The translations under genes and the position numbers were made by a program. The notes below the pieces were generated by a model. The model saw only the letters and a list, made by a program, of their open reading frames with translations. It searched no databases and was not told where the DNA came from. 64,000 bases of DNA from Lepidodermella squamata (taxonomy: Eukaryota > Gastrotricha): contig JBLDXI010000001.1 of the NCBI GenBank assembly GCA_047495785.1, positions 1,302,001 to 1,366,000 of the forward strand, in the 5' to 3' direction. Shown here piece by piece: positions 1 through 11,453 of this stretch (position 1 is the stretch's first letter; each line of letters starts with the position of its first letter).

Positions 1-143
1 TACTTGATCGTGCGATCTATATAATTTGTGGCTTTTATTATGTTTATGAAGGCCGTATCGTAGCACGCGTTTCCAACAAATGCGTAAAACCATTCATAAA
101 AAGATATTTTTTGCAAACATTTTATGGATCGCACGATCAAGTA
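1..143. mobile_element. Short palindromic (foldback/MITE-like) element at window edge
   Basis: Bases 1-17 and 127-143 are perfect reverse complements (arm begins TACTTGATCGTGCGATC), enclosing about 110 bp of AT-rich DNA without an ORF. This is the layout of a non-autonomous inverted-repeat element. The left edge is the window edge, so the arm could extend further. It lies where exon 4 of the adjacent cyclase gene would be expected. No target duplication can be checked on the left. Confidence 0.55.
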
Positions 144-239
144 GCAAGGCGGAGTCATGGATACGAGCCAACTGACCAATCAGCGTGCGGATTTTTTTCA
201 ACTTACAACCTCAAACACAATGTCAGTATTTTTGATTAC

Positions 240-1082
240 CGAGAGCGCGCGAGGCGTATGCTGTTAGCACTGCTTGTTGGTAATTGATCGCAGCCCTTTG
301 AGCCAGCAGATAAGCAACTGTAGCACCCCAGATGCTGTCCAATCCTGTTGCGCTCGAAAGTATCTGAAGCTCAGTGTCCAGAATAACGAGAATGCTGCAT
401 TTTAAAAACTCAATGTCGTCGAAAACTGTTGACGCAATATGGGAAATAGCTAATGTGAAATTCTAACGAAATGTATGATACCATTTAATGATCGCTCGTC
501 AAAAGCTCGATAAGCGCGTAGGGATAGCGCTTCAGGTCGAGAAGCTAAATTCGACCGGATTCGTGCCACGGAACATATGTACGTTCGATACTCCGGGGCT
601 GCGAAGTAAATTTTCGTCAGTACATCGTAATGTCTGTTGAATACCTAGAAGGAGTTATTGAAGAATCCATCATCATCAACAATATTATAGTGATAACTCA
701 CGACATCATTCATCTTGACAGCCTCTCCCAGAGAAACGTAATCACTAGGGTTGTAGTTATTAGTCATATACCTGACCCTGGCAAACGATTCTGAAATAGC
801 CGTATCAGCCAAATCTGTCAATGCCTCGAATGCATCAAAATCGTCATTTGTATCTTGAAGAGTTTGAATCTCTTGGGCTGCGTTGGACAAAATTATGGAA
901 CTGCGCAAAATCCCGCAGATAATGACTACGGTTAGCGAGCACGCGAGTGCAATTAGAAACGGCTTGGCTTTGTTAGTCAGAACTAGCGACTTTGCCTCCA
1001 TCTCCACTTCCTTGAATGTATCGCCGGATGCCAAAGACAAGCCGGATTGTTGGCTGCCACTTCGACTTACAGCTCGAGACAT
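240..1082 (-). CDS. NIT-type receptor guanylate cyclase, copy 1, only exons 1-3 visible
   Basis: Exons on the minus strand: 1082-702, 644-482 and 425-240, with lengths of 381, 163 and 186 nt exactly as in the two complete copies to the right. They encode a Ser-rich cytoplasmic N-terminus, a membrane helix around residues 40-62 and the first half of the extracellular helical sensor (motif RVRYMTNNYNPSDY). Donor GTAATC follows exon 3. Exon 4 is not found in the remaining 239 bases; a palindromic element occupies 1-143 instead. Either intron 3 is enlarged or the gene is truncated. No stop or frameshift is seen in the three exons. The helical extracellular segment resembles NIT (nitrate/nitrite-sensing) domains attached to animal guanylate cyclases, but that assignment rests on architecture. 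Confidence 0.75.
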
Positions 1083-1492
1083 TTTGTCGAAGAAAATCTT
1101 ACGGTTTAAAAGTACGTAAACCTATAAGTGTAGGGAACAACAATCACTGAAGCAACAAGTTTCAGAAGGCTCGAAAGGCCCAGGGTATTTTTCATCTAGA
1201 GAAGAAGTTTCTATTTATTTATTTAATGAGCCATTAATCCATAGTGAGTTGGAAAGCTCAGCTGTAAAAAGAAAGTAGTGATTAAGTTGATTGCAAAACT
1301 ATACAACAAGAAGGCGTGTCTTAGGACAGGTAGAAAACAAATAGGACAAAAGCATGCATGAAAAATCACATCAACAACATGAGACGGTTTCATCAATCGT
1401 TCGTTATAAAAATGTATAAAAAGGCGATTTCAGTTTTCGATAGCAGGTTTAGTGGTGAGCTCGGTAGCGGGCTCGGCAGTGCTTTTGCTTTG

Positions 1493-1880
1493 TTATTGGA
1501 TGAAATGTTCGCAGACTAACTGCCTGCACTGATCGGCGGTGGATGCTGCTCGGATCTCGTCTCGAAGGCTGTTCCAGAAGACCGCCCCATAATACGGTAG
1601 GCAGCGTTCCACTGTTCTCGATTTTATTTTCGGTGGTTGCAGGATGTTGGTCAAGCCATTTAAGGCTGATTGTTTTCAAGTCGGAGCCGTTGGTTCTCGT
1701 ACATTGGAGAAGGCAGTTAAAGCATCCGGATCTTCCCCATTCATGCATCGCCATCTCCAAGTGGCCAAGTGAACCTTGCGTTTTCCGTCTAAATCAAGCC
1801 AACGCAGACTTTGTCGCAGCGGTTTCGGGTCGCCGTTCGCTGGAGCGCGGCATGTGATCCATGATTCGAACAGCCTGGTC
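1493..1880 (-). mobile_element. Relic of the 3' end of a non-LTR retrotransposon
   Basis: Reading the minus strand gives the typical C-terminal tail of a LINE reverse transcriptase. LRWLDLDGKRKVHLATW matches the usual LHWLPV.. block, WRCMNGEDP matches the KCLNGLAP block, and YYGAVFWNSLRDEIRAAS matches RGAxLWNSLP. The relic ends at a natural stop (1495-1493). It has an in-frame stop after REPTAPT and a one-base frameshift near 1815, so it is dead. It fills much of the spacer between cyclase copies 1 and 2. Confidence 0.7.
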
Positions 1881-2521
1881 CTGGCGCTTTTTTCCAGTTT
1901 TTTCCAGCTTTGGTGGGGCTTTGTTCTCGAAACATCTCCTCAATCATGTGCAAATTGATAGAGATCGATTTTGAAAGAGATAATAACGCCGATCGGACAG
2001 CCGGAGCAATGAGATTGGCGCTTTAGTTTCGATGTTCAGATCGCTGGAACGCTCATATCTCGTCGCTTGTTTTCCGAAGATGTTACGACGAGGGAACTCA
2101 TTCCAAAAAATATTTATCATAGAGCCTATTAATGCAAAGGATTGGTACAGGAATAGATCAAAGATAAATGGGTAGAAGAAAGGCAGGCCGGGAACCGGGC
2201 AGTTTGATCTAAACAAATATCCTGGGGAATATTTAGACAGGGATTGAGAACTTAAGAACAGAGGTTGAAAGTTACCCGCAGCTCACCTAAGAAAGCATCT
2301 GTAGGTTGAAAGTAAGGGCAAGCACATTTAGGACACAATTGTGCGTGTGAACTGAAGCGAATGTGAATCTTACCTCATTGCAAATATACTAGCGAGAAGA
2401 AATATTATTTGTTATGCCGCGCTGCCGACGATGTCTCCCTAAATTCTTAATCTAGGAGCGAATGTATCTTCGCATATTCCTCATTTTAGATCAGGTGCGC
2501 GAGACTTCTGTGAGCGTGTAA

Positions 2522-5184
2522 TCAGTCGTGGCGCTGCAGAATAGTGACAGGAATGGAGAGCTGGTGACCTTGTTTCTCAGCCAATAAGTTGGCATACCGT
2601 CCTATCAAACATGAAGGGTTGGTTGTTATCATGGGGATATTGCTTGCGTCGTTAAATTACTCGGATTTAGGCTTGTTTGTTCAGTTACAACATGGCGGCA
2701 TGTACAGGGTCATTTGTTTTTGCCTCTTCTCTCGCGTGAAAAAAACTCCCTTCTACTTTTCACCCGTCACTTGTAACTGATGTCAACACGCCTAAATCCG
2801 AGTTATTCAACGACGCTATCAAATAGTTAATGGCCCTTGATTATGAAGACAACAAATCAAGCACTTACAGGCCACTCGTTTTTAGGGCGTTCCTGCAGTA
2901 TGAATCCGCCTAGTCGATTGAGTTCGCGATACGACGATAGGCTGACTTGAATTTTCTGTGGTTGCGAAGTCTGTTCCATGCGATTAGCTAATAAAATGTC
3001 ACGTTACATACAGAAAATTGTATGAAACCTGCAGAAATACCATATTGAACTGTGTTGCCGAATAGACAGTAGCGGAATGTTTTGAAGCCGACAATTCCAG
3101 CCATAACTGGGCCGCTGTTGATGCCGACTCGGATGCGTATCTTGTCCTTTCTCCCAGGCACCTTGATCATTCCGACTTCTTCAATCAAGACAAGAGCCAA
3201 CGAAGCTATTTCAATAGCATGACCCGTAATGCGATTAGGCACTCCACTTGCTACGACATACGCATCTCCTATCGTTTCCACTTTGTAACATTGGAAAGCA
3301 TTCGTTCGATTGTCAAAAGTGGAGTAAATTTGGTTGAGAAGGCCCAGCACGTCTTGAGCTCTCAATTTCGAACAGATCGACGTGAACCCAACAATGTCCG
3401 AGTAGAAAATCGTGACGTTATTGTAGTACTCTGGGCTAACTTGAACGCCCCTGTTCAACTGTTTGGCGATGCTTTTCGGTAGTAGACGGTAGATAGCCCG
3501 GCAAGAATCCATGTACCGCTCGACGCAAGAATCATAGCGACTGAGAAGCCTAGTGGCTTCTCTAGCAGTATGAACAATCCAAACAACGCTGAGCCATGGC
3601 AAGAAAATTCCAAATATAGCCAGTTTGATACCCTCTGCAAATAAAATTCAAGGAAATATTCGCGCAATCGAACAAGCTTCCGGAATAATGAGTTGTCACG
3701 ACGACGAGGCTTTTCATCGTCCCGTCACGCAAATTGCTCATTTGGAGACATAATTACAGATACCGGATTCATAATAATTGTTTTAGCGGGTTACCTGTGA
3801 TCACAGTGTTGTACGCAGAGTTTAGAGCGTCGTCGTATGAATCCAACATGACATTTTTGTAATATCGTGTAATTTTCTTCAATTGCTTTGTAACTTGAAG
3901 ACTGGCAATAGACTGCTCGTCTGCGATGAATGACTATTTTTAAAATGTACTCAAGCAGAAATAAGTTACATGTTTGCCCAAGTGATACTAGCAAGTAAGC
4001 TTTCGTGGCATTTGGAATCGCTTCCGATTGATCTATTAGTCCTTGTATGGCTGCAATCGCCTCGTCAGTTCCATCGCCAGCATTGTTCGGTAACAATAGA
4101 CTTGCTTTTTTTAGAAGCATAACGGCCAAGCTCAGCGAATCTTCCATTTGCAAAGAATCGTTTTTCCGATCAAATTTTGCAGCATTTGATCTCACTGTTT
4201 CAAAACAGGTTTAAAGAAAAGAATTAATGCAAAATGATTGAAGTGAGCGGGTAAATATGGCCTTCAGCCCGCGCTTGTGCTGCCTTATTTAAGCAAGCCT
4301 ATTCAAGCTTTAAGAACCCAGATATAGTTGAGTATAATGAATACCGAGGGCACGAGAGGCGTATGCCACCAAAACTGCTTGTTGGTAATTGATCGCAGCT
4401 CGTTGAGCCAGCAGATATGCAACTGTAGCGGCCCAGATGCTGTCTAATCCTTGTGAACTCGCCACTACTTGAAACGTTGTGTCCAGAACGACAAGAACGC
4501 CACATTTTAAAAACTCAATGTCGTCAAAAACTGTCAACGGCATGTTGACAATAGCAAAAATTAATTTCTAATAGAAATTTCCAATACCATTTAATGACCG
4601 CTCGTCATACGCTCGATAAGCGCGTAGGGACAGCGCTTCAGGTCGTGAGTTCAAATTCGACCTGATACGCGACACCGAACATGTGTAGGTTCGGTATTCC
4701 GGAGCCCTGAAGTAAAGTCTCGTCAGTACAGCATAATGCCTGTTGAATGCCTAAAAGGAAGGCCTAAGAATGAAAAATACAGAATAATATGGTGGTAACT
4801 TACGACGTCATTATTCTTGTATATCTCGCTAAGCGCAGAGTAGTCACTCGGGTTGTAATTATTCGTCATATACTTGACCCGCGCGAATGAAACTGACATA
4901 GACGTGTCGGCCAAATCTTTCAACGCCTCGAATGTATCGAAATCGTCATTGGTATATTGAAGAGTTTGAATATCTTGGGCTGCGTTGGATAAAATTATGG
5001 CACTGCGCAAAATTCCACAGATAATGACTACAGCTAGTGTGCACGAAAGTGCGATTAGCAGAGGCTTGGCTTTGTTAGTCAGAACCAGCGACTTCGCCTC
5101 CATTTCCACCTCCTTGAACGTATCGCCCGACGCCAACGACATGCCGGACTGTTGGCTGCCACTTCGACTAAGAGCGCGAGGCAT
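2522..5184 (-). CDS. NIT-type receptor guanylate cyclase, copy 2
   Basis: Nine exons, minus strand: 5184-4804, 4750-4588, 4530-4345, 4194-3970, 3920-3795, 3634-3041, 2987-2869, 2601-2569, 2533-2522 (612 aa). Helix 1 is near residues 40-62, the extracellular sensor about 63-360, helix 2 about 361-382, then a short linker and the class III cyclase domain. Seen: metal-binding Asp in FYSDIVGFTS (440) and in TIGDAY (484), guanine-selecting Glu480 in KVET and Cys550 in RYCLFG. The domain should convert GTP to cGMP at the plasma membrane. Odd points: the transition-state Asn of the canonical FGDTVNTASRME block is Gln (FGNTVQYANRME, Q557), although Arg561 is kept. Exon 8 carries one extra base relative to copy 3, which replaces its C-terminal tail with RHD-stop. 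Intron 7 is enlarged to 267 bp by a MITE. Confidence 0.85.
2646..2816. mobile_element. 171-bp MITE inside intron 7 of cyclase copy 2
   Basis: Left arm 2646-2690 and right arm 2771-2816 are reverse complements with a few mismatches (GCGTCGTT, then CTCGGATTTAGGC, then TCAGTTACAA). The interior has no coding capacity. The matching intron of copy 3 (6186-6248, 63 bp) lacks it, so it inserted after the gene duplication. No clear target-site duplication was resolved. Confidence 0.7.
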
Positions 5185-6074
5185 TTTTTCGAAGGAAATC
5201 TCACGTTTTCAAATATTGTAAGCCTAAACGTGTAAGGAATTAAACACCCGAGTATATGCAAGGAATTTGCGATTTAAACTGCGCATGTAAAAAGAATTAT
5301 CGATAAAATAGGTCCTACTGTAGTAAAGTGAGGTACATTCTTGATTGAAAATTGAGACAAGGGTCGGGAATGTTTACCGTTCATGCGAATACTAACTAGT
5401 TGTTTAGCATGCCAATTACACACAACTCTCGCGGAACACAACCCATTGAAAGCGACATCGAAATCTAAAATTGTGTAAAATCCAGTCACTCTTTCTTACC
5501 TGCATATTATGATCGCGCGCTCATAATTAGTTATTAGTACCGGCTCACACAGAACACGAACAACAGATTTTCACGGACGCAGCAGGCTAATTGATAACCG
5601 ATCAATATTCTTCTAGTAGGGAATAGGCTTATGCAACCATTTTTTTGATAACGATGACAGGTTCAGTCAGTTATGAGACGTAGATAGGTACACCGCGGCT
5701 CTCAGAAAAGTAGTAGAAAATGTGAGGTTGTTTTGTGAGGTGCAAGTCCAAATGACTAGCTTATGCCAATATTACGTATTGCCAATAGTATGATCAATAA
5801 ACCCCAGTATATCGCAAATTGTGGTATATGGTCACCCGAACCCCCCGAAACTTACCGGAGCAAGAGATGTCATTAAAGACGTACGTACGTAGACTGTACC
5901 TAGACCATGTTCAGGGGGGAAAACGTTCGAGCTGGAGGCCTTATTGTTACAGAGCTTACCTTGATGCCCATATTTATTGCCAGACATAATTCTTTGTTAT
6001 GCCGCGTCGTTGACGATGTCCCTCACGCCAGGCCTAATCTGAGTGCGAATCCGTCAATAATCCGTTGTTTTCCA
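5185..6074. other. Spacer between cyclase copies 2 and 3
   Basis: No ORF, RNA gene or transposon was recognised. It must contain the promoter of copy 2 (near 5185-5300) and the 3' UTR of copy 3 (below 6075). A short run of alternating GTAC lies near 5880. Confidence 0.5.
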
Positions 6075-8350
6075 TTAGATTCGTGAAACCTCGGTGAGAG
6101 TATAATCAACGCCGGCGCTGCTAAAAAGAGACAGGAAAGGAGAGCTGGTAGACCTGTTCCTTAGCCAATAAGTTGGCATACCATCCTATTGAAAGTTTAG
6201 TTGAGAATCTTGAGATGATGTGGGACTAAAAACAGATGAAATACTTACAGGCCACTCGTTTTTAGGCCGTTCCTGTAAAATAAATCCACCGAGGCGATTG
6301 AGTTCGCGAAACGACGACACGCTGACTTGAATTCTTTGAGGTTCTGACGTCTGCTCCATGCGATTAGCTAACAAAGTTTCGTGTAATACAGACATTTATA
6401 ATAAATCTGCAAGAAATACCGTATTGAACTGTGTTGCCGAATAGACAGTAACGGAATGTTTTGAAGCCGACAATGCCAGCCATAACAGGGCCGCTGTTGA
6501 TGCCGACTCGGATGCGTATCTTGTCCTTATTCCGAGGCACCTTAATCATTCCAACCTCCTCAATCAAAACAAGAGCCAACGAAGCGATTTCGATAGCATG
6601 GCTGGAGATGCGATTCGGCACTCCACTCGCGACGACATACGCGTCCCCTATCGTTTCCACCTTGTAACATTGGAAAGCATTAGTTCGATTGTCAAACGTC
6701 GAATAGATTTGGTTGAGGAGGCCAAGCACGTCTTGAGCTCTCAGTTTCGAACAGATCGACGTGAACCCAACTATGTCTGAGTAGAAAATCGTGACGTTGT
6801 TGTAGTACTCTGGACGGACCTGAACGCCTCTATTCAACTGTTTAGCGATGCTTTTCGGCAGAAGGCGATAGATGGCCCGGCATGAATCCATGTACCGCTC
6901 GACGCAAAAATCGTAGCGACTGAGGAGTCGTTTAGCCTCTCTGGCAGTATGAACGATCCAAACAACGCTGAGCCATGGCAAGACAACCCCGAATATCGCC
7001 AGTTTAATTCCCTCTGTGAAACATTTTTCAAGAGAAAGGTCATTAGGTTCAACTGACTTACCTGTTATCACGGTATTATAGGCCGAGATCAGAACATCAT
7101 CAAATGAATCCAACATGAAGCTTTTGTAATAGCGCGTAATTTTCTTCAACTGAGATGTTAGTTGAGCACCGAGTAGCGACTGCTCATCTGCAATGAAAAA
7201 CGATTTACCATGAAATGTTGGTAAAGTAGTAAAGCTGTATTACATGTTTGCCCTCGTGATACAAGCAAAAAAGCTTTCGTGGCATTCGGAATCGCTTCCG
7301 ATTGATCCATTAGTCCTCTAATTCCTGAAATTGCCTCGCGAGTACCAATATCAGAATTGCTCGGCAACAGAAGACTCGCTTTTTCCAGTAGCATAGCCGC
7401 CAAATTCAGCGAATCTTCCATTTGCAAAGCGTCAGTTTTCCGCTCAAAATTTGCAGCATTTGAATGCACTGTAACAATGAAAAAGTTAGGATATTGATGT
7501 TAGACAGATATTAAGCAGACCAAGAACACGAGAGGCGTAGGCCACCAAAACTGCATGTTGATAATTGATCGAAGCCCTTTGAGCAAGCAGATTCGCAACT
7601 GTGGCGCCCCAAATGCTATCTAGTCCTGTTCCGATCGATAGTATCTGAAGCTCCGTGTCTAGCATAAGAAGAACGCTGCATTTGAAAAACTCAATGTCGT
7701 CGAAAACTGTAAATAAACATATGTTTAAATGAGAATCAAAGTTAACTTTTATACCATTTAACGATCGCTCGTCATACGCTCGATAAGCGCTTAAGGAAAT
7801 TGCTTCAGTTCGTGAGGCCAAATTCGACCTGAGACGCGCGACCGAACAGTTGTACGTACGATATTCCGGGGCAGTGAAATAAATTTTCGTCAGAACATCG
7901 TAATGTTTGTTGAATACCTGAAAAAACTAGTTTAATGACCCAAAATTAGCCAATAAAATGAAACCTTACAACGTCATTCATTCGGACAGCCTCGCCAATA
8001 GATACGTAATCATTAGGGTTGTAGTTATTTGTCATATACCTGACCCGAGCGAACGATTCAGCCATGGTAGCATCTGCTAGATCTGTAATAGCCTCGATTG
8101 AATCGAAATCGTCATCGGCATCTTGTAGGACTTGAATATCCTGAACAGCCTTGGATAAAATTATGGCACTGCGCAAAATGCCGCACAGAATCACCACACT
8201 TAGCGAACAGGCGAGTGCAATTAGCAAAGGCTTGACTCTGTTATTCAAGACTAGCGTCTTCGCCTCCATTTCAACTTCTTTGAACGTATCGCCTGACGCG
8301 AAAGACGCGCCAGATCGTTCGCTAGCACTTCTGCTATAAGCCCGTGACAT
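6075..8350 (-). CDS. NIT-type receptor guanylate cyclase, copy 3 (most intact)
   Basis: Nine exons, minus strand: 8350-7970, 7917-7755, 7706-7521, 7468-7244, 7187-7062, 7013-6420, 6367-6249, 6185-6154, 6117-6075 (622 aa). All phases agree and no stops occur. Architecture: Ser-rich N-terminus, helix 1 (about 40-62), all-helical extracellular sensor, helix 2 (361-382), cyclase domain (about 430-590), and a C-terminal strand GMPTYWL typical of guanylate cyclases. D440, D484, E480 and C550 are present, predicting a GTP-using cyclase. As in copy 2, Gln557 stands where the catalytic Asn is expected. There is no kinase-homology domain, which separates it from ordinary GCY receptors. The tail SAGVDYTLTEVSRI is preserved as readable but frameshifted DNA in copy 2. 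The ligand is unknown; NIT domains of bacteria bind nitrate/nitrite, but I cannot claim that here. Confidence 0.88.
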
Positions 8351-8551
8351 TTTTGCGAAAAATGTAGAGTGAAAATTATTGTGAACTTGGATGTTGTAGT
8401 ATAACCTTGAAACAATCCCATCTGAGATTGCGCTAATTTAATCAGCTTCGATAATCCTTATTATCTCGAAAATTGAAATTATTTAGGCAATGATTTTATA
8501 AACACGGACTGAGGATTACTTCAGTGCAAAAAACATCACTTGAATTTTTCT

Positions 8552-10009
8552 TTATTTTATTGAATGCGGAAACAAATCACCAAAGCTCAACAAATGTGAT
8601 AAATGAGGAGTGAGATTCATGCTGTCAATCGCCGTCTGCCGGTTCGACAGACCCCGCGGTAGTCTATTTAGAACCATCCGTCTTGAAATTGATTGAAGCG
8701 TCATCGGAAATCGTTGCCGGATGAGCTGTTCGAAATCGACGCTAGAAAACCTGATCGGCGAACTGAGAGGCAGCCGCGGAATTTCAGCGAGAGATTCGAT
8801 GAAAATATCGAAAATTGCCCCTCTCCGCCGGTAACTAGGCCATAATTGGCCGCAAATGTCTTCAGCTCGTTTGTTCCAAACATGCTTCAGGTGAATTGTT
8901 GATCGAATAACCTCGCAGTAAGTCGTCCTTGCCCCGGCTCGAAGGAGTGGAATAACAGCAAACGCGACCACTCGAGCAATTTCTTGAGTAGCAAATGGCA
9001 ATGGGAATTCAACAATCATCTCCATGTAACAGGCCATTAAGGCGGCTAAAAGCGGCGTAACTGGGGCATTGAGCGGTGGGTTGAAGTCAACTGAAAAATC
9101 AGCCGAGAAAAACGATTGCCGCGAGGCGATTTCAACTAGCCGAACGCCGGCTTCAGGGCTCAAAATCGCCATATAGACCAGGTAGTGCAGTAAAGCTCGA
9201 TTGACGTCGTCGTTATCGAACCACAGGGTGGTTTCATTCTTGCAATATTGATCCAAAAGCGAGATAACGCGACACGTATCAAGCGAATCGATTAGGCTCT
9301 GATCGCGGGAAATTTCTTCGCAAATCGTCATGCGGCGGATTTTTTGAAATTGAGAACACGAGTAAGTCAGAATTTTCGAAGATTCTTGCTGCCAAATACT
9401 AGTAAGAGGGCAAATTCCGTATTCGAAAATCAGAGTTTCAACTCCGCTTGAGAACGAATTTTCAATACAGAAATCGAGCAGGTTTCTCAATGAGCAGGAC
9501 GGGAAGGTTTTCGACGCCTCGCCTAGCACAAGTTGAAAATTCGAAATGTCCCTAATTAGGACACAAAAAAACGAAAGCAGTAGATCCAACGCGGAGAAAT
9601 GAGGGACGGCAGCTTGTGATGACCGCTCTTCGTTGATTATTCGGCCGAGTTTCCCAAGTTCATCCCTATCAATAAGGAAACTTTTAGCCAGGTAAAATCC
9701 GTCATTGATGTTGTAGATAGGCTGGCGAAATAGCAGCGTGTATTCATTGCCATGCTCGGGCCCTTCATGGCTGTCGAGCCGGTCGTCCCAACTTCGAGCT
9801 GAAGATAGCACAAAACGAAGGCTATCGGCTTGATTTGCGGTTGTAAGTTGGCTGTTGATGCGCCTCAAAGCTGAGCGGATGTCTCGCAAAAACTGCTGAG
9901 GCCTCGAGCCGGGAAAACACGTCGAGGCACAAATTAGGTCTTCATGGCTGCGCGAGTGCCTCAGCCGATCGTTTTGCATCAATTTTTGCGTAGAATTATC
10001 ACAAATCAA
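8552..10009 (-). CDS. Intronless ankyrin/SOCS-box-like protein
   Basis: A single 485-aa open frame. All splice-rich neighbours have introns, so it may be a retrogene or an old single-exon gene. There is no signal peptide or membrane helix. Residues around 320-385 contain an ankyrin-like pattern (TPLLAALMACY, then VIPLLRAGARTT). The last 60 residues (DFEQLIRQRF ... RMVLNRLPRGL) loosely resemble a SOCS box with its LPLP segment, as in ASB-type ubiquitin-ligase adaptors. These similarities are weak. An alternative start is Met11 (9979). It ends about 200 bp upstream of the cyclase copy 3 start on the same strand. Confidence 0.65.
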   Translation of the reverse strand: MICDNSTQKLMQNDRLRHSRSHEDLICASTCFPGSRPQQFLRDIRSALRRINSQLTTANQADSLRFVLSSARSWDDRLDSHEGPEHGNEYTLLFRQPIYNINDGFYLAKSFLIDRDELGKLGRIINEERSSQAAVPHFSALDLLLSFFCVLIRDISNFQLVLGEASKTFPSCSLRNLLDFCIENSFSSGVETLIFEYGICPLTSIWQQESSKILTYSCSQFQKIRRMTICEEISRDQSLIDSLDTCRVISLLDQYCKNETTLWFDNDDVNRALLHYLVYMAILSPEAGVRLVEIASRQSFFSADFSVDFNPPLNAPVTPLLAALMACYMEMIVEFPLPFATQEIARVVAFAVIPLLRAGARTTYCEVIRSTIHLKHVWNKRAEDICGQLWPSYRRRGAIFDIFIESLAEIPRLPLSSPIRFSSVDFEQLIRQRFPMTLQSISRRMVLNRLPRGLSNRQTAIDSMNLTPHLSHLLSFGDLFPHSIK

Positions 10010-10317
10010 CTACTACTCTATAATATGTATTTCAAATAAAATTATCTCGGTGTTCAAATAGTATTTGCTTTTGGCGGAAAGATCTCAGCAGATGTTTCGA
10101 AAATTACGTCGTTTGGGTACCGTAATATGTTACAGGCGGATAGGATTTTGAAAGGGCTTTCTTTTCCTTTATGGACCTTTGCCTCCATAGAAACATTTGA
10201 ATCACAGAGTAAACAGAAGATAATGATAAAAATTCGACGTTGCTTACTGCCTATTACACTTAGTTTTTGCGATAGGAACTACAATAACATTTTGATATTA
10301 ATTTCTAACCTAAGAAA

Positions 10318-11453
10318 ATGATGTTCGGGATGAGTTTGATGAGGACAATTCTAGTCCTCTTTAGCCTCATTTTTTTGGTAAAAGAGCTATAATTTAACAT
10401 TTTGAGATATATAATTTTACCCGTTTGAAGCTTTTCGGCATTGCCACGCTGAGTATTGGCGCTTGGGTTGTGGTCGATTTTGCGTAAAATCATTCAAGAT
10501 TCTTCCCTTTGATTATACAAATATTTTGCTTCAACAAGATCGATCCTTTACTACTTCCCGGATGAACTCAAGACGGATACTGATTTGATTAAGGGAGCTG
10601 GTTATTCCTGCATCGCTTTAGGCACTTTTTCTGTCATCACCAGCGTCTTTGGCGGATTCGGAGCATGGACGAGGAACCGAACCCTTCTAGGCATAGTAAT
10701 TTCTCAGATTCCGCCTCTCGAGCAAAATGTAACTTTTGATACTACAGTTCAGCATCATCATGATTGTGGTAACCGCGGCAGTGATGGCTGCAGTTATTAT
10801 CGCCCTACTTCACGAAGATTGGGTTAGTTTCTCGCATCTCAATTCGGAATAAAAATCGGAACTATTTTGCCCATCAGATTGAAGACATTGTAGGCGAATC
10901 TATGGTCTACGAGCAAAAGCACAATATAACAACTGGATTGCTGAAGTATGCGAGCGATAAGGTATATAAAATTCCCAATTCACAAAATTAAAAAATAATC
11001 CACCTTAATTATTCAGTATAACTGCTGTGGTATTGTCTATCAAACTACCTGCGACATGGATTACCCGGGCTTGAACTGTACCATGGGCTCTTTGAATTGT
11101 CAAACGGTATGAATAGGTCTATTAGCAATTTTGAATCACCCTTAACTTATTTTAATTTAACGCATATAGGGCTGTCTGGACAAAGGTGAGAGTTTTGATT
11201 GATTAAAAGGAGTAGTTATTTTTCAGGGTAATTCTTATACAGTATGGGACAATATGTTCGCACCAAATTTGAAGGTAGCTGTGGTCACTCTCTACGTTTT
11301 CACCGTATTTGTGGTTCGTAATTTTTGTTTTGAAAAATCGCGAATTTTTTTACTTGAAATTCTCATTTTTTTCAGACCGTTCTCACAATGATGGCAATGT
11401 GCGTTTGCAATCATGGCAAACCATCAGATCATTCATACGAGAAGCAATATTAA
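10318..11453 (+). CDS. Tetraspanin A
   Basis: Nine exons: 10318-10377, 10431-10483, 10539-10695, 10748-10822, 10878-10961, 11017-11106, 11170-11185, 11243-11313, 11376-11453 (227 aa). Four membrane helices are present. The large extracellular loop opens with the family signature YNCCG and has further Cys in TTCDMDY, LNCQT and GCLDKVWDNM. Tetraspanins are membrane organisers without enzymatic activity. The N-terminus is very short. At exon 8 an upstream AG (11226) would read into a stop; the acceptor at 11242 restores the family motif GCLDxVWxNM. AATAAA at 11454-11459 directly abuts the stop codon. It is first of four plus-strand tetraspanins. Confidence 0.85.

Noticed and set aside
883-1119. 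Plus-strand ORFs over exon 1 of each cyclase copy
   Set aside because: They recur in all copies only because they are antisense to the conserved exon 1.
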